From Cladophialophora immunda (taxonomy: Eukaryota; Ascomycota; Eurotiomycetes; Chaetothyriales; Herpotrichiellaceae), in the NCBI RefSeq assembly GCF_000835495.1, contig NW_015622541.1, positions 5,270,001 to 5,334,000 on the forward strand: a stretch of DNA of 64,000 bases. The letters are read 5' to 3'. Below are positions 9,484 to 19,815 of this stretch, piece after piece. A program made the position numbers and the translations under genes. Positions within the stretch are counted from its first letter, which is position 1; every line of letters begins with the position of its first letter. Below the pieces are notes generated by a model. It was not told the DNA's origin and made no database searches. It worked only from the letters and a program-made list of their open reading frames with translations.

Positions 9484-12400
9484 GCGGCATTTCTATTGAT
9501 GAACAAAGGTTCAAGATCAGGTATTGGCCAGGGCTCGAAGTCAGTAGCAATGTTGGACTGTCTGAGAAGGTAAGGAGCGACTGAAGGTGAGAGACACGGT
9601 GAAGGAAGTGAGTTTGTCCCAGTATACGAGGAGAAGGAACGGATAGGCGAGGAGATGTGTAGGAAGGCACGAGGACGACGGCGCAGTCGGTTGCTGGGGG
9701 TGAGGTCTGCTGTCGACGAGAGCGACACAGTGAGGGTTGAGGTGGTCCAGCAGTGGTACAAGACAGGACGATGGAGCTGTTGATAGATAGGCTCGATAGA
9801 AGTAGACCAAGAGGAGCAAGACAAGTGGGCGGACTCGGGGGATTTTTAGATTTAGAGGCGGCGGTCGCGAGGGATCAGGCGAAAGGTACGGAGGGTACGT
9901 CGCACCCTTTAACGAGGTTCCAAGACCGGGGGAGATGGGAAAATTTGAATCGAGGCGCCGAAGGGGCGTTTTGAAGTTCAATGAGGTGGTGACGGGAGAG
10001 TGACACGGAGAAATCGCTGGAGCAATCGAAGAGGATGTCTTGATCGCCCTTGGCCCAGCACACAACAAAACAAGATGTCTGTGACCATCGAGAGCGCGCT
10101 CTGGATCTTTTGATCAATCGCGATGTGGGAGAGAGGAGACTCACTTTCTTGCAGAGCAACAAGAGACAAGCAAGCCAGTTCCCCACCGCAGAGAATCGTA
10201 GTGGAGGAACCAGCAGCACTCAAGCTCCTGGTAGACGACAGGGGCGTCAGGGGATCCATGAAGCGGAGACGAGCCAGTCAGCCACGGCGGAACCCATTGT
10301 GGGTGGAGTGTGTAGGCTAGCCCTCGACCTTCAAGGTTCCTGGTCGCCCCTACCAGCGTCAAGGTTAAACATGTTTAGAGAGTTGCAGGTGGTGAGGGTT
10401 GAGGGGTGGCATACTCGTAGGCGCTGGGAAGGGAACCAAAAGGTGAACAGAAGGACGTGTAGACAGTCGAGTCCCCCCCCCAAGCTGCACGCTGGCCTGC
10501 GGAACGAAGCGCCCTCGGACAAGGAACCAGTCACTGAATCGACCAACCGACCACTGAAACCACGTCAGACAAGCGATTACAACCACCCCCCAATTGCCCT
10601 GCTCCCCCTCCTTCGGCTGTTCTTCCCTACAGCTACTGCTCGCACGTCTCTTCGGAGACAGCCATCTGCGCAGTCCACTCCCCCAAAACCTACTCCCACA
10701 CCAAACAGATTGACTCTCGTCACTCCCGCGCTTCTGTGTTCGTTGCTTTGATTTGTTTTTTTCTGCTGAGTTCTCGACCTGCGTTGACTTTTCGATAGTT
10801 GCCGCCTCGTTCCGGGGAATGGGAACGTTGACAGAGATCCCTGGCCTGTCCTGGTCGGCGCCAATGCAGGAACAGTGTCGACAACAAGGAATCCCCATGC
10901 TGAGACTCAGCCAGTCTGCGGTAGCAATTTGAGCCCAGGCTAAGTAATCATGCTCCACCTGGTCCCTTCTCACTCCTCAATCACCCTGGCCTCTTCCCGG
11001 CCAACCTTTTCACCTGAGCTAACCCCTTCTGCGAAGGTCTCAGCCCAGAGAGCCTCCTGTGCCACAACCATGCACCAAACGAGGAAGGTCGTGGAGGTGC
11101 CCTGCCAGTGGCAGCACCGCAAGCCCCGAACCCTTGCTGAGGAGGCGTTCGAAGGGAGATGAGCCGAGATGAGATGTGGCCATGCGCAGGATTAAAATCA
11201 CTGCCGAAAGACAAAACCCCAAAGCACGCTCCTAGGGCAATTGGATTTCGTCTGACTGTGCCATTATGATTTGGCCTGGACCCGGAGCGCCTAGACTGTT
11301 GTTTTGCCCCCCATCTTCTCTTCGCCAGAGTTCCGAACTCCCTAACAACAGGCGACTGGCACGTCATCATTTGACAGATCTTGACTCTCGACGCGTTCGA
11401 CTCTCGGGTCCAGACTCGCTCGTCTCTCGATTCTCCTTTGCCTGCTCACGAAGCTAACCATAACATGTTGTGAGGCGATATCGATTACACGCGATCCGGG
11501 CGCCTCGCCCATAGCTTCACAGCCGTCGAAGACCTTCTCAAACAACGACCTTTGCAGGCCCTGAAGATGAGCCGATATTTCTCCCAGTTACCGGACGACG
11601 AGCACCTCCGATCATGATCCCCCAGCTGCGAGAGTAGACATGCAAATCTTTGACGATCATCCGTCTCCAAATGGATGGTGATCCTCAGTGAAGGTACACA
11701 AGCTCCCGTCTCCGAATCTTTGGATCTTGGCCCATCTTGACTCAAAGCGCGTCCCTGTGCTGCTTACCCCGTAGCCAGAGACGCATAATACAATCTGTAC
11801 CTGCAGATGTGGCGGAGGATCCCGCAGCAACCAGAGGCAGCTGAACCCCCCAGTCCACCTCCTGCACAGGTAAGCCGAAGCCCACTTCAGCCGTCCACTC
11901 AGTGGCCGCCATGCCAAAGTCACCCTATCACGCATATGCATCACGAACCACCACCATTGCACCACTCAGACTTGGCCGTTACACGCTCAGGCAGCGAGGT
12001 GCACGAATTTTGTCCTCTTACACGTCGTCTTCCAGACGCGCGACAACCTTCAAACTCCCTCGCTCGGCGTGAAATGAGATGGAACTCATGCAGGGGGTTT
12101 CTTCCCTAAACCATCGTCTAAACTGCTGATTGAAAACCCTACGCGTACGATACGTGCTTTGCGGCACAATGTTATCCCTTGGCTCTCCAGCCCTTGAAAT
12201 CAGCCCTCACAGGCCCTTGAAGACGAGCTGACATATGCAAGGAACCTGGGACTTGGAAGCCGACCACAGGGAGCACAAGATCAAAGACAGCAATTTCGCA
12301 TCGCCCCAACTGGCTAGTGCTGCCTTCAGCCTTCGTTCAAGTCACCAGAAAGAACCTGTCAGCCTTGGGGCACTTTACTACCTGGTTCCGTTGCCCTTCA

Positions 12401-14213
12401 TTCCTTGCCAACCTCGCCTGTTCGCATGCGAGACTCCTTTTTGATCTCGGTAGCGCAAGCTCCTTCCATTCTCTGTCTGGACGGTCCTGGACAATGTTGT
12501 TTTGGAAGCTAAGATAGGCGACCGATAGCAGTTATTCTCCGCCGCTCCTCGAGAAATCTTCCGGGCTTCTCGCTTGACGGTGAGCCCGTTCTGTGCGCCT
12601 TGAGCCTTGCTGCTCCGGCATCCACTGTCAGGCATGCCTACCACTCGGGCTTTAGCCCACTAGCCGAGCCTCGTTCCGCATGGCTCTCTTTTACCTTCAG
12701 GCTCATCCGGCCCTAAGGAGTCTCGCCTCGACTCTGTTTAATTTTCCTCCCTCCATCGCCAGAGCCAATCCGCTTTCCACGTTGCACATCGACGCATTTC
12801 TGGGGCGTCCCTCGCCGCAAAGCCAGCTCCATGCCTTGGCCCTTTGTGCCGTCGACGACGACCTCCTTCGTCCTCTCACTTTCGTTCTTGATGCTGATTG
12901 CTTTTCCATTCGAGACATCAGTACAAAAATAGTTTTCTTAGCCCTTCAGCATCGCGACATAGTATCGCCCCGGATACTGAGAATAACCTTCGCCGCCACA
13001 GAAACCTGCAATCATGGGGATTCAGCATTTTCAGCTGTGTAACCATGCAGCAGCTGCTGTTTGTGGACAAGTTTCCTCTGGGTGCCAAGTAAGCAGTACA
13101 ATACTACCGAGTCCTCGATGCACAAAGAACCGGCTCTTTGGTAGGACAGGGTAATTACAGCATCAATGTCAAATCCACGCTCCCGGACGGCTCGAGTGGT
13201 AGCCATTGCCGGGCCTTTTCTCCTCTTCAGGCATCTAGCGTCACACATCCCCCGTGCGACTTTTCTTCGATGCGTTGCAACCCCTTACTCAGTGTATTTT
13301 GCTGACAGCTATGGCCGTCCTGGACACCGGAAATCATGTGATGGGTTTTCCGCACTTCTGCCGCCAGGCAGGCACTACCTTGGTGCTCGTGAAACGAGCA
13401 GCATGGCCACCTCGAACGGAATCGAGATGCAGACTGCACCAGAATTGTCGTGCTCTGTCCACAGTGCCCTCAGCGACACACCTGATAGTGCACTTCCATT
13501 GGCACGAGTGAACTATTCTTCCGCTAGCTCATGGAGTTCACAGTTTCGAGAGGGTCGCGTGAGACGTGATGGTATTACAATATGTCCGGTGACCATGGAC
13601 AGCTCTTGATCACCATAGGAGTATATCTCACCACAGCATGCTTCGTTCAGAGAGCGGAGCAACCAACGTTTCTCACAGGCACATGGGAATAGACGTGGGG
13701 CAGTGGTCGAACATTCACCCTGTCAGTCGTTGGAAGTCCCGAAGCCGGAGTGATGTATCTTACATTGGCGTTGATTGCGCTGTAATGGCTGGGGAGTTCA
13801 GGCTGGGTTTAGGCATCAGGTGTTGACTTTATTTATGCCGACTGTCCGCGAGATCCTGTGGGGTTGGCGCGCCGCTGTGTTCTTGAATAGGTATGGGAGT
13901 TGAACCCAAATTGGATGGGCCGATATACTCGTCGTGAACAGAATATGGAATGTGGGAGCGCAGGAATTCTTGCGAAGCACCACACTCCACCTCTGGACCA
14001 TGCGGATGAAGGTAAGGGTTGGGCGACGGCATTGCGCGTGTCCAGCGCCAGCTTTAAAAGGCGGTATGACCGCCCTATCTATTGTCTATTGGCGGCCTTA
14101 GCCTGCAAGCTCTCTATACGACCAGCTCCAGATGCCCGAGCTCCAAACGCCATGCTGAAAAGAATGCTCCTCCGTGTCACAAGTCGGTCAGCAAAGGGAT
14201 CACGATCGACCCG
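9484..14213. other. 4.7 kb gene-free region upstream of the homeobox gene
   Basis: No gene with a recognisable domain was found on either strand. The first several hundred bases upstream of the homeobox start are pyrimidine-rich on the coding (minus) strand, as in long fungal 5' leaders. A 93-codon ATG frame (10259-9978, minus) and a GTGAGT donor (10144-10139, minus) raise the possibility of an upstream ORF and a leader intron. Further right, 10.3-13.8 kb holds only overlapping weak frames. This is most likely an extended promoter, long leader or non-coding RNA region. Confidence 0.5.
9978..10259 (-). other. candidate upstream ORF / leader of the homeobox gene
   Basis: A 93-codon frame beginning with ATG at 10259 (MDPLTPLSSTRSLSAAG...) lies about 500-780 bases upstream of the homeobox start codon on the same strand. 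A consensus donor GTGAGT at 10144-10139 sits inside it, so the first part could be an exon of a spliced leader. There is no recognisable domain. It may be chance. Confidence 0.2.
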
Positions 14214-15064
14214 TCAAGAGGCATCGACCAGTCCATTAATGATCTCAACCTGCACCACGCCATCTTTAAAGTTCTTCAGTTTGACACTTCTCAGATCTTC
14301 CACAATCCAATCCGCTCCAGCCTCTTTCAGCTGACCAACAGTATGGGTGGTGGCCAATCCTATGACCTTGAACCCGGCCGCTTTTCCCGCGCGGACTCCC
14401 GCTGGAGCATCTTCGAAAACGATCATTTCGGCTGTGTCAGGGAGTCCTAGGCGTTCCCGACCCAGTAAATAGCAAGTCGGGTCGGGTTTCCCGTTCTCGA
14501 CATCCTCTGCCACGACGGTGGTGCGTGGATGGGCGAGCTTCAGCACCTCGATCCAGCCCTTCACGAGCAGTCTCGTTCCTGAAGTGACCACCGCCCAAGG
14601 CACGTTGACGTCGTCAAGGCTTTCTAAAAGCTTGCGCGCCCCAGGGATTTCCACAGCATCTTGGCCGAATTCTTTGGGGATAAGGCTCTCTTGATGGATT
14701 ATATCTGCCAGTTGTTCGTCAGTGTGCAATGAACTACCCGGCAGGCCTATTCTGAGGCGCTCAGAGACGATTCTTACATTCCCAATTCGCTTTCGACGGG
14801 TCGTACATCTGAATTACGTCGATACTCCTCCGTCCGTGTGAGCTGGCGAGGATAACGTTGGGATCAACGCCCATGATTTCACCTTGCTTGTGCCAGTGCT
14901 TGATGATTGCTGCTGTGCTGTCGATGACAGTGCCTGTCAAATGGCTTAGTTGCATTCCCTTGCGAACCCGACGAAGCCTCCATACCATCAAAATCCAGCA
15001 GGAGGCCTCTGGCTGAGGCGACCTCCGGTGGCGCGGAAAAATTAGGTTGTTCGACTGAGCCCAT
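14214..15064 (-). CDS. HAD-superfamily sugar/glycerol phosphatase (DOG/GPP type)
   Basis: Three minus-strand exons, 15064-14986, 14933-14778 and 14704-14214, give 241 residues. The introns are 52 nt (GTATGG...GACAG) and 73 nt (GTAAGA...GGCAG). Splicing rebuilds every HAD landmark. LLLDFDGTVIDST holds the nucleophile (Asp24) and acid/base (Asp26). It is followed by SSHGRRSIDVIQMYDPSKAN in the cap domain, then VVTSGT (motif II), GKPDPTCYLLG (motif III Lys) and VFEDAPAGVRAGKAAG (motif IV). This pattern belongs to the glycerol-1-phosphatase / 2-deoxyglucose-6-phosphate phosphatase group (yeast GPP and DOG), which makes glycerol or removes toxic sugar phosphates. The exact substrate cannot be read from the sequence. 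It shares a 427-base divergent promoter with NUG1. Confidence 0.88.
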
Positions 15065-15491
15065 TGCAGGTGCCAACTATGCGTGAACGAAAAAGCCGTA
15101 TGTAGAAGGAGGAGAACGGGAAGCAGTGTGCAAGATAGGAAATATATACATCCATTAAAGGGCTCATCTACCTAGAAGTTACTGAGAGCCGGTACGGAGC
15201 ATATATACTGAAAAAAGACCAGGGCGTGAGATGTGGTTCTGAAGGGTTCTTCCGGGGCGGCAGGATTACTTGATTGGGGAGCACTCCCACCCAACAGAGG
15301 CGGTGTGGCCTAATTGGGGAACTACAAGTCGACGACAGTCACCCGAGCATCTTCGCTGTCGGGCTGAAGATGGGCCGGAGGAAATCTTGGCGTCGCCTGC
15401 GATCTGTAACTTTTTTCCACATCGAAATCATGGCCCAAGTTTCCCCAGTCCGCCAGCCATAACAGTTCTGATTTGGGCGTTGTTTCCAGCG
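15065..15491. promoter_or_regulatory. divergent promoter between the HAD phosphatase gene and NUG1
   Basis: A 427-base region separates two outward-facing genes. TATA-like stretches occur at 15141-15150 (AATATATACA) and 15201-15210 (ATATATACTG), about 80 and 140 bases upstream of the phosphatase start. They more likely serve that gene than the housekeeping NUG1, which shows no TATA box close to its start. Confidence 0.45.
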
Positions 15492-17258
15492 ATGGTCAAG
15501 TCGTGTAAGTGCAGTCCTAGTCTCCTGAAGTACCTTGCCTGACCGTAAGCAGTCTCCAAATCAAAGCGCACGCCCGTGCGACTGCGGCACAAAATTGAAA
15601 AAGCCAGTGCGGCGAAACAGAGGAAACTAAGAAAAGAAGAAAAGAAGGTCTGTTGGTGGTTCACACTAAAACCCCTCCTTCTGCTAATGCCAGCTCTACA
15701 GAATCCTCAGTGGAAGTCACGGTTAAAGAAAGATCCCGGCATTCCCAACCTTTTCCCTTTCAAAGAAAAGCTCCTCGAGGAACTCGAAGAGAAGAAACGC
15801 CAGAAAGCCGAACAAGGACAGAGGTTACGAGAGGCGGCCAAAGAGAAGAAGAGGGGTGGGAAAGATGCCCAGACGAGAAAAACTGCCGAGGCTGAGGACG
15901 ATGACGACCTGATGGAAGAGGAGGACGAGCTTCTGGATGAGGATATGGATGAGGACGACGACGAAGAAAGTGGAAATGCAAACCCTCTAGCGGCTCTAGT
16001 AGCGTCAGCGCAAGCGAGAGCAGCCGAGTACGACGGCGGAGCACTAGCAGGAGACATCGGAACCACTGCAGACGGCGAGGTTGTCGCGGAAGGAGTTCAG
16101 ATCTCGGACACAATATCTTCGGACCACCGAAACCCGGACTCTTCACGAAAAGCATTCGACAAAATCTTCAAACAAGTTCTCGATGCCGCCGACGTTATAT
16201 TGTACGTCCTGGACGCCAGAGATCCTGAGGGCACCAGATCGAGGGAGGTAGAACGACAGGTCATGGCTGCGGAAGGTGGTTCGAAACGACTGATTCTTGT
16301 GTTAAACAAGATAGACTTGATCCCCCCGTCTGTGTTGAAAGGCTGGTTAACCCATCTACGACGATATTTCCCCACGATACCACTCAGAGCATCGACTCCC
16401 GCATCCAACGCTCAGACCTTCGACCACAAGCAACTTACCCTAAAAGCCACCTCTGAGACACTGCTGCGTTCCTTGAAATCCTACGCCGCATCTAAGCAAC
16501 TCAAACGGTCAATCTCTGTCGGAGTCATAGGCTACCCCAATGTCGGCAAATCCTCCGTCATAAACGCCTTGACCTCACGTCTGAACAAGGGTGCCCAAAG
16601 CTTCGCCTGTCCTGTAGGCTCTGAGGCTGGCGTTACCACAAGCTTGAGAGAAGTCAAGGTCGACAGCAAATTGAAAATCCTTGATTCGCCGGGCATTGTC
16701 TTCCCCTCAACGGTGGACGGGGAGGGTAGAGAAGACAAACAGCGACGAAAAGCCGAGCACGAGGCTCGGTTAATTCTTCTGAACGCGCTGCCGCCCAGTC
16801 AGATTTCGGATCCCATTCCGGCAGTGAACCTCTTGCTCGAGAGACTCTCAGCTTCCGAAACGCTATACGAGAAACTCTTGAAACATTACGGCATCGTAGC
16901 ACTAGGGCCATTCGCACGGGGGGACGAGACAACAGACTTTCTGGTTCAGGTCGCAAGGAAACGAGGCAGGTTGGGTAAAGGCGGTGTGCCCAATCTGACC
17001 TCGGCAGCAATGACCGTGATCACAGATTGGAGAGATGGAAGGATACAAGGGTGGACAGAGCCGCCCGTATTGAAAGTCGCGGACGACGAGGAGATGGTCG
17101 AAGGCCAGAGCGTGGACAGCAGCAGGGAGCTGCCCACTGGCGTGGACCGCAAGCAGATTGTCAAGGAATGGGCGGCCGAGTTCAAGCTAGAGGGCCTTTG
17201 GGGGGATGGGCCTGAAAGCGGGAAGGGGGCAGATGATGCTATGCAGGTAGAGTCATGA
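15492..17258 (+). CDS. NUG1: nucleolar ribosome-assembly GTPase Nug1 (nucleostemin family)
   Basis: Exons 15492-15504, 15553-15647 and 15702-17258 encode 554 residues. The first exon is only 13 nt. It is joined through a 48-nt intron to SKSKRTPVRLRHKIEKASAA, the basic nucleolar targeting start of the family. A second 54-nt intron (GTCTGT...CTACAG) lies just before NPQWKSRLKKDPGIPNLFPF. A coiled, lysine-rich region and an acidic stretch (about residues 95-140) follow. Then comes a circularly permuted GTPase domain: G4 NKID near residue 238, G1 GYPNVGKSS near 313, G3 DSPG near 364. Nug1 acts in nucleolar and nucleoplasmic maturation and export of pre-60S ribosomes. The second intron keeps the frame if unspliced, so retention would add 18 hydrophobic residues. 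Confidence 0.93.
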
Positions 17259-18116
17259 GTCTGATGTCCCGCATGAGATGTTTAATGGGCGTTTCATAGT
17301 AGGACACGATGATATCCCAGAGGATGAATGAATGCATGTCACAAGCTCAAGGGAGAAGCCATTTCGCATCATCCATCAATCCCTGCTGTCCGTGAACTCA
17401 TGCGACAGTTTGCCATTGAAGTTGTCGCACAAGGCTGGCAACACGAGGGGCGGAACTGCGCTCGGAGATTCCCTCCCACAATAATAAATTGATTGACTGC
17501 GGCCCATTTTCGCGGTCGCGTCTGGGCGATTGGACCGCGTCGTCTCCAACACCCTCTTCCGCTGATTGTGCCCTTTTTCCCATTCTCGACTTCTGGAAAC
17601 ACTACACCTGGAGCATTTGACCAACAACGCCCCTCTATCTCTATACAGGTAGTGGCACGCCTTTGTTACAGAGGCAAGGAATACCTCTCTTCCCAAGTCG
17701 GAGCGATCGTGATCGCGGTCTCGGATCCAGGACTTTCCCTTGACCCCTACTATTGCTACATCCCTCATCAACCGACCATAGGACATCTGGACACTAGTTG
17801 TTGTCCGAGATCGAGAATACAAAAACCCGGTCGACAGATCCTATCTGCTGGGTACCGGAACTGGTTCGAGGCAAAGAGCACGTTGAACAGATCCAGTCCC
17901 TGGACTTGGCGAGGAGAACCTAGCAAACCTACACGGAGCACAGCGAGGGGCATCGAGCACCACGGCGGGACGAAACAACAACGCCTCGCATTCTTACCGT
18001 CTCAAGAACCGAATCGCTGCTAATCTTCCGCGCCACCGTTCTCCCCGCTCTCTGGACTGCAGGAATATATCGTCTCTCTCCTTCTGTCCACCCAGGCGAA
18101 TCTATCCGGGGGAGCG
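17259..18116. other. intergenic, promoter of DPB4
   Basis: 3' flank of NUG1 and 5' flank of DPB4, both on plus. No gene or clear core element seen. Confidence 0.6.
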
Positions 18117-19346
18117 ATGCCGCCACGAAAGAGCGCCGCCTCGACGGTGTCCGGGGCAGAGGCAAACGGCGACGTCTCCACGTTGTCCACTGCAACGAAT
18201 GCTACAGCTTCATCTTCCACTCAACATGCGCATCCGAAATCATCAAGGCAATCGGGAGCTGGATCGGGGAGGCAGGATGATGGTGTGGGAATTGATGTAC
18301 GTTTCGTCTCCGACTTCCTGCAACTCCGCGCCGATTCCCGCGAAAATACACCCAGGATCAGTGCAAAATACCCACAGATCCCCCCTTGGTTGCGCACGAG
18401 AACAGGAGCATTGTATACTGACGGTTTGGTTTACCTCACACAGGACCTCCTTCTTCCCCGCTCTCTCGTATCCCGTCTCTCTCGCGGGGTCCTCCCCCCT
18501 AACACCTCGCTACAAAAAGACGCCCTTCTCGCTCTGACCCGCTCCGCAACCGTCTTCATCTCCTACCTTGCCCACCACGCGAACGAGCAATCGCAACTAC
18601 GGCACAAGAAAACACTGAATGTGCAGGACGTCATGGCCGCGTTAAAGGAGATTGAGTTCGGAAATGTGATGGAGCTGGGTGCGGTGGGGGAGGACGGGAG
18701 GACCGGCGGAAGACTGGAACGGGAGGTGGAGGTGTACGAGGAGATCATAGGGAGGAAGAGGAGGGGGTACAGAGAGAAAGTCAAAGCGCGGGAGTCTGGC
18801 GGTGCAGAGGGAGCTGGGGAAATGGAAGACCGGGGGGAGCCGAGTAGTAAGAAGATCCGGCGCATGAGCGCTGAAGACGAGGATGAAGAGGAGCGGATGC
18901 TGGAGCAGCAGCTCAACGGGACAACCGGCGAAGAGGCCTCGGCCGCCGAGAAAGGGCCAGCCAAGACGAAAAGTCGAGAGAACGGGGGCATTTCGGTGGT
19001 TGTGCGGAATGGTAAGGGGAAAGGGAAGCCTGATCCGACCCAGGAGGAAGATGCACATGTAGATGAAGGAGGGGACGAAGATGGTGAGGAGGCCGACGAT
19101 GACGAACAAGAGGAAGACGAGGGGGAGGAGGAGGAGGATGAAGAAGAAGACGACCAGGAAGAGGACGACGACGAAGATCAGGACGACGACGACGACGACG
19201 ACACCGCTGCTCATCACGCTGACGATGACGACGACCACGATATCGACGTCGACGACTCAAGGCAAGCCAACGGTCGCGCGGCTGGGAGGGTAGGACTGCT
19301 GCCCGACGGGAACGTCGAGATTGCAAGCGACGACGAGAGTGATTGA
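18117..19346 (+). CDS. DPB4: DNA polymerase epsilon subunit D / histone-fold protein Dpb4
   Basis: Two exons, 18117-18296 and 18444-19346, give 360 residues. The 147-nt intron (GTACGT...CACAG, with a TACTGAC branch point) is in frame, so an unspliced model would wrongly insert 49 residues. After splicing, GVGID runs directly into DLLLPRSLVSRLSRGVLPP, then LQKDALLALTRSATVFISYL and KKTLNVQDVMAALKEIEF: a complete NF-YB-like histone fold at about residues 61-135. The last third is an extreme Asp/Glu tail. Dpb4 pairs with Dpb3 in the leading-strand polymerase epsilon; in yeast the same protein also serves the ISW2/CHRAC remodeller. The acidic tail is a common feature of the family. Function is inferred with high confidence from the histone fold. 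Confidence 0.9.
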   Translation: MPPRKSAASTVSGAEANGDVSTLSTATNATASSSTQHAHPKSSRQSGAGSGRQDDGVGIDVRFVSDFLQLRADSRENTPRISAKYPQIPPWLRTRTGALYTDGLVYLTQDLLLPRSLVSRLSRGVLPPNTSLQKDALLALTRSATVFISYLAHHANEQSQLRHKKTLNVQDVMAALKEIEFGNVMELGAVGEDGRTGGRLEREVEVYEEIIGRKRRGYREKVKARESGGAEGAGEMEDRGEPSSKKIRRMSAEDEDEEERMLEQQLNGTTGEEASAAEKGPAKTKSRENGGISVVVRNGKGKGKPDPTQEEDAHVDEGGDEDGEEADDDEQEEDEGEEEEDEEEDDQEEDDDEDQDDDDDDDTAAHHADDDDDHDIDVDDSRQANGRAAGRVGLLPDGNVEIASDDESD

Positions 19347-19815
19347 ACGCAGCTCGCGGTCCCTTTATCGGCCTCTGTCGCTGTCCTCCGTATCATGCCC
19401 GCGTATACCAAAACCGGTTGCAAACCCAATGGGAGTGAAAACGTGTCTTGCCTTGCCCCACCTGTTCGATACCGGAACAATGCCCCTTTCTTTTTTCTTC
19501 TCTTTCCTCCACCTCCACGTCCCGTGCCAATAGCTCAGATACCGAGGAAGACGGCGCCAGGTCCGCAAAGGCAAGACTATATCCGCGCATCCACGGGACT
19601 CTCTGGCTGGTCTCGTTTCTGACTCTCGCCTCCATTCCAATGTGGCCGGGTGAATTGGCGGGCTCGTATCTATATCCCGCATCTATACGCCGCGAAACAT
19701 CTCTCGATGTAATAACAGTGTCTACCTCGAGTCTCGTCGTTCTCTGCTACCTGACTCACTGACTATGTAGCTACCAGGGTATCCAGATGGTTTGCACGGG
19801 AGGACGAGAACGGTT
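19347..19815. other. intergenic between convergent genes
   Basis: Holds the 3' ends of DPB4 (plus) and the metallo-beta-lactamase gene (minus). No gene seen. Confidence 0.6.

Noticed and set aside
10050..10751. 233-codon plus-strand frame in the homeobox upstream region
   Set aside because: Begins with TTG, no domain, and overlaps equally long frames on the other strand.
12680..13609. two plus-strand frames of 120 and 147 codons
   Set aside because: No conserved motif, no splice structure linking them, composition not protein-like.
18297..18443. translated segment between GVGID and DLLLPRS in DPB4
   Set aside because: Treated as an in-frame intron because the histone-fold sequence is continuous only without it and donor, branch and acceptor are all present.
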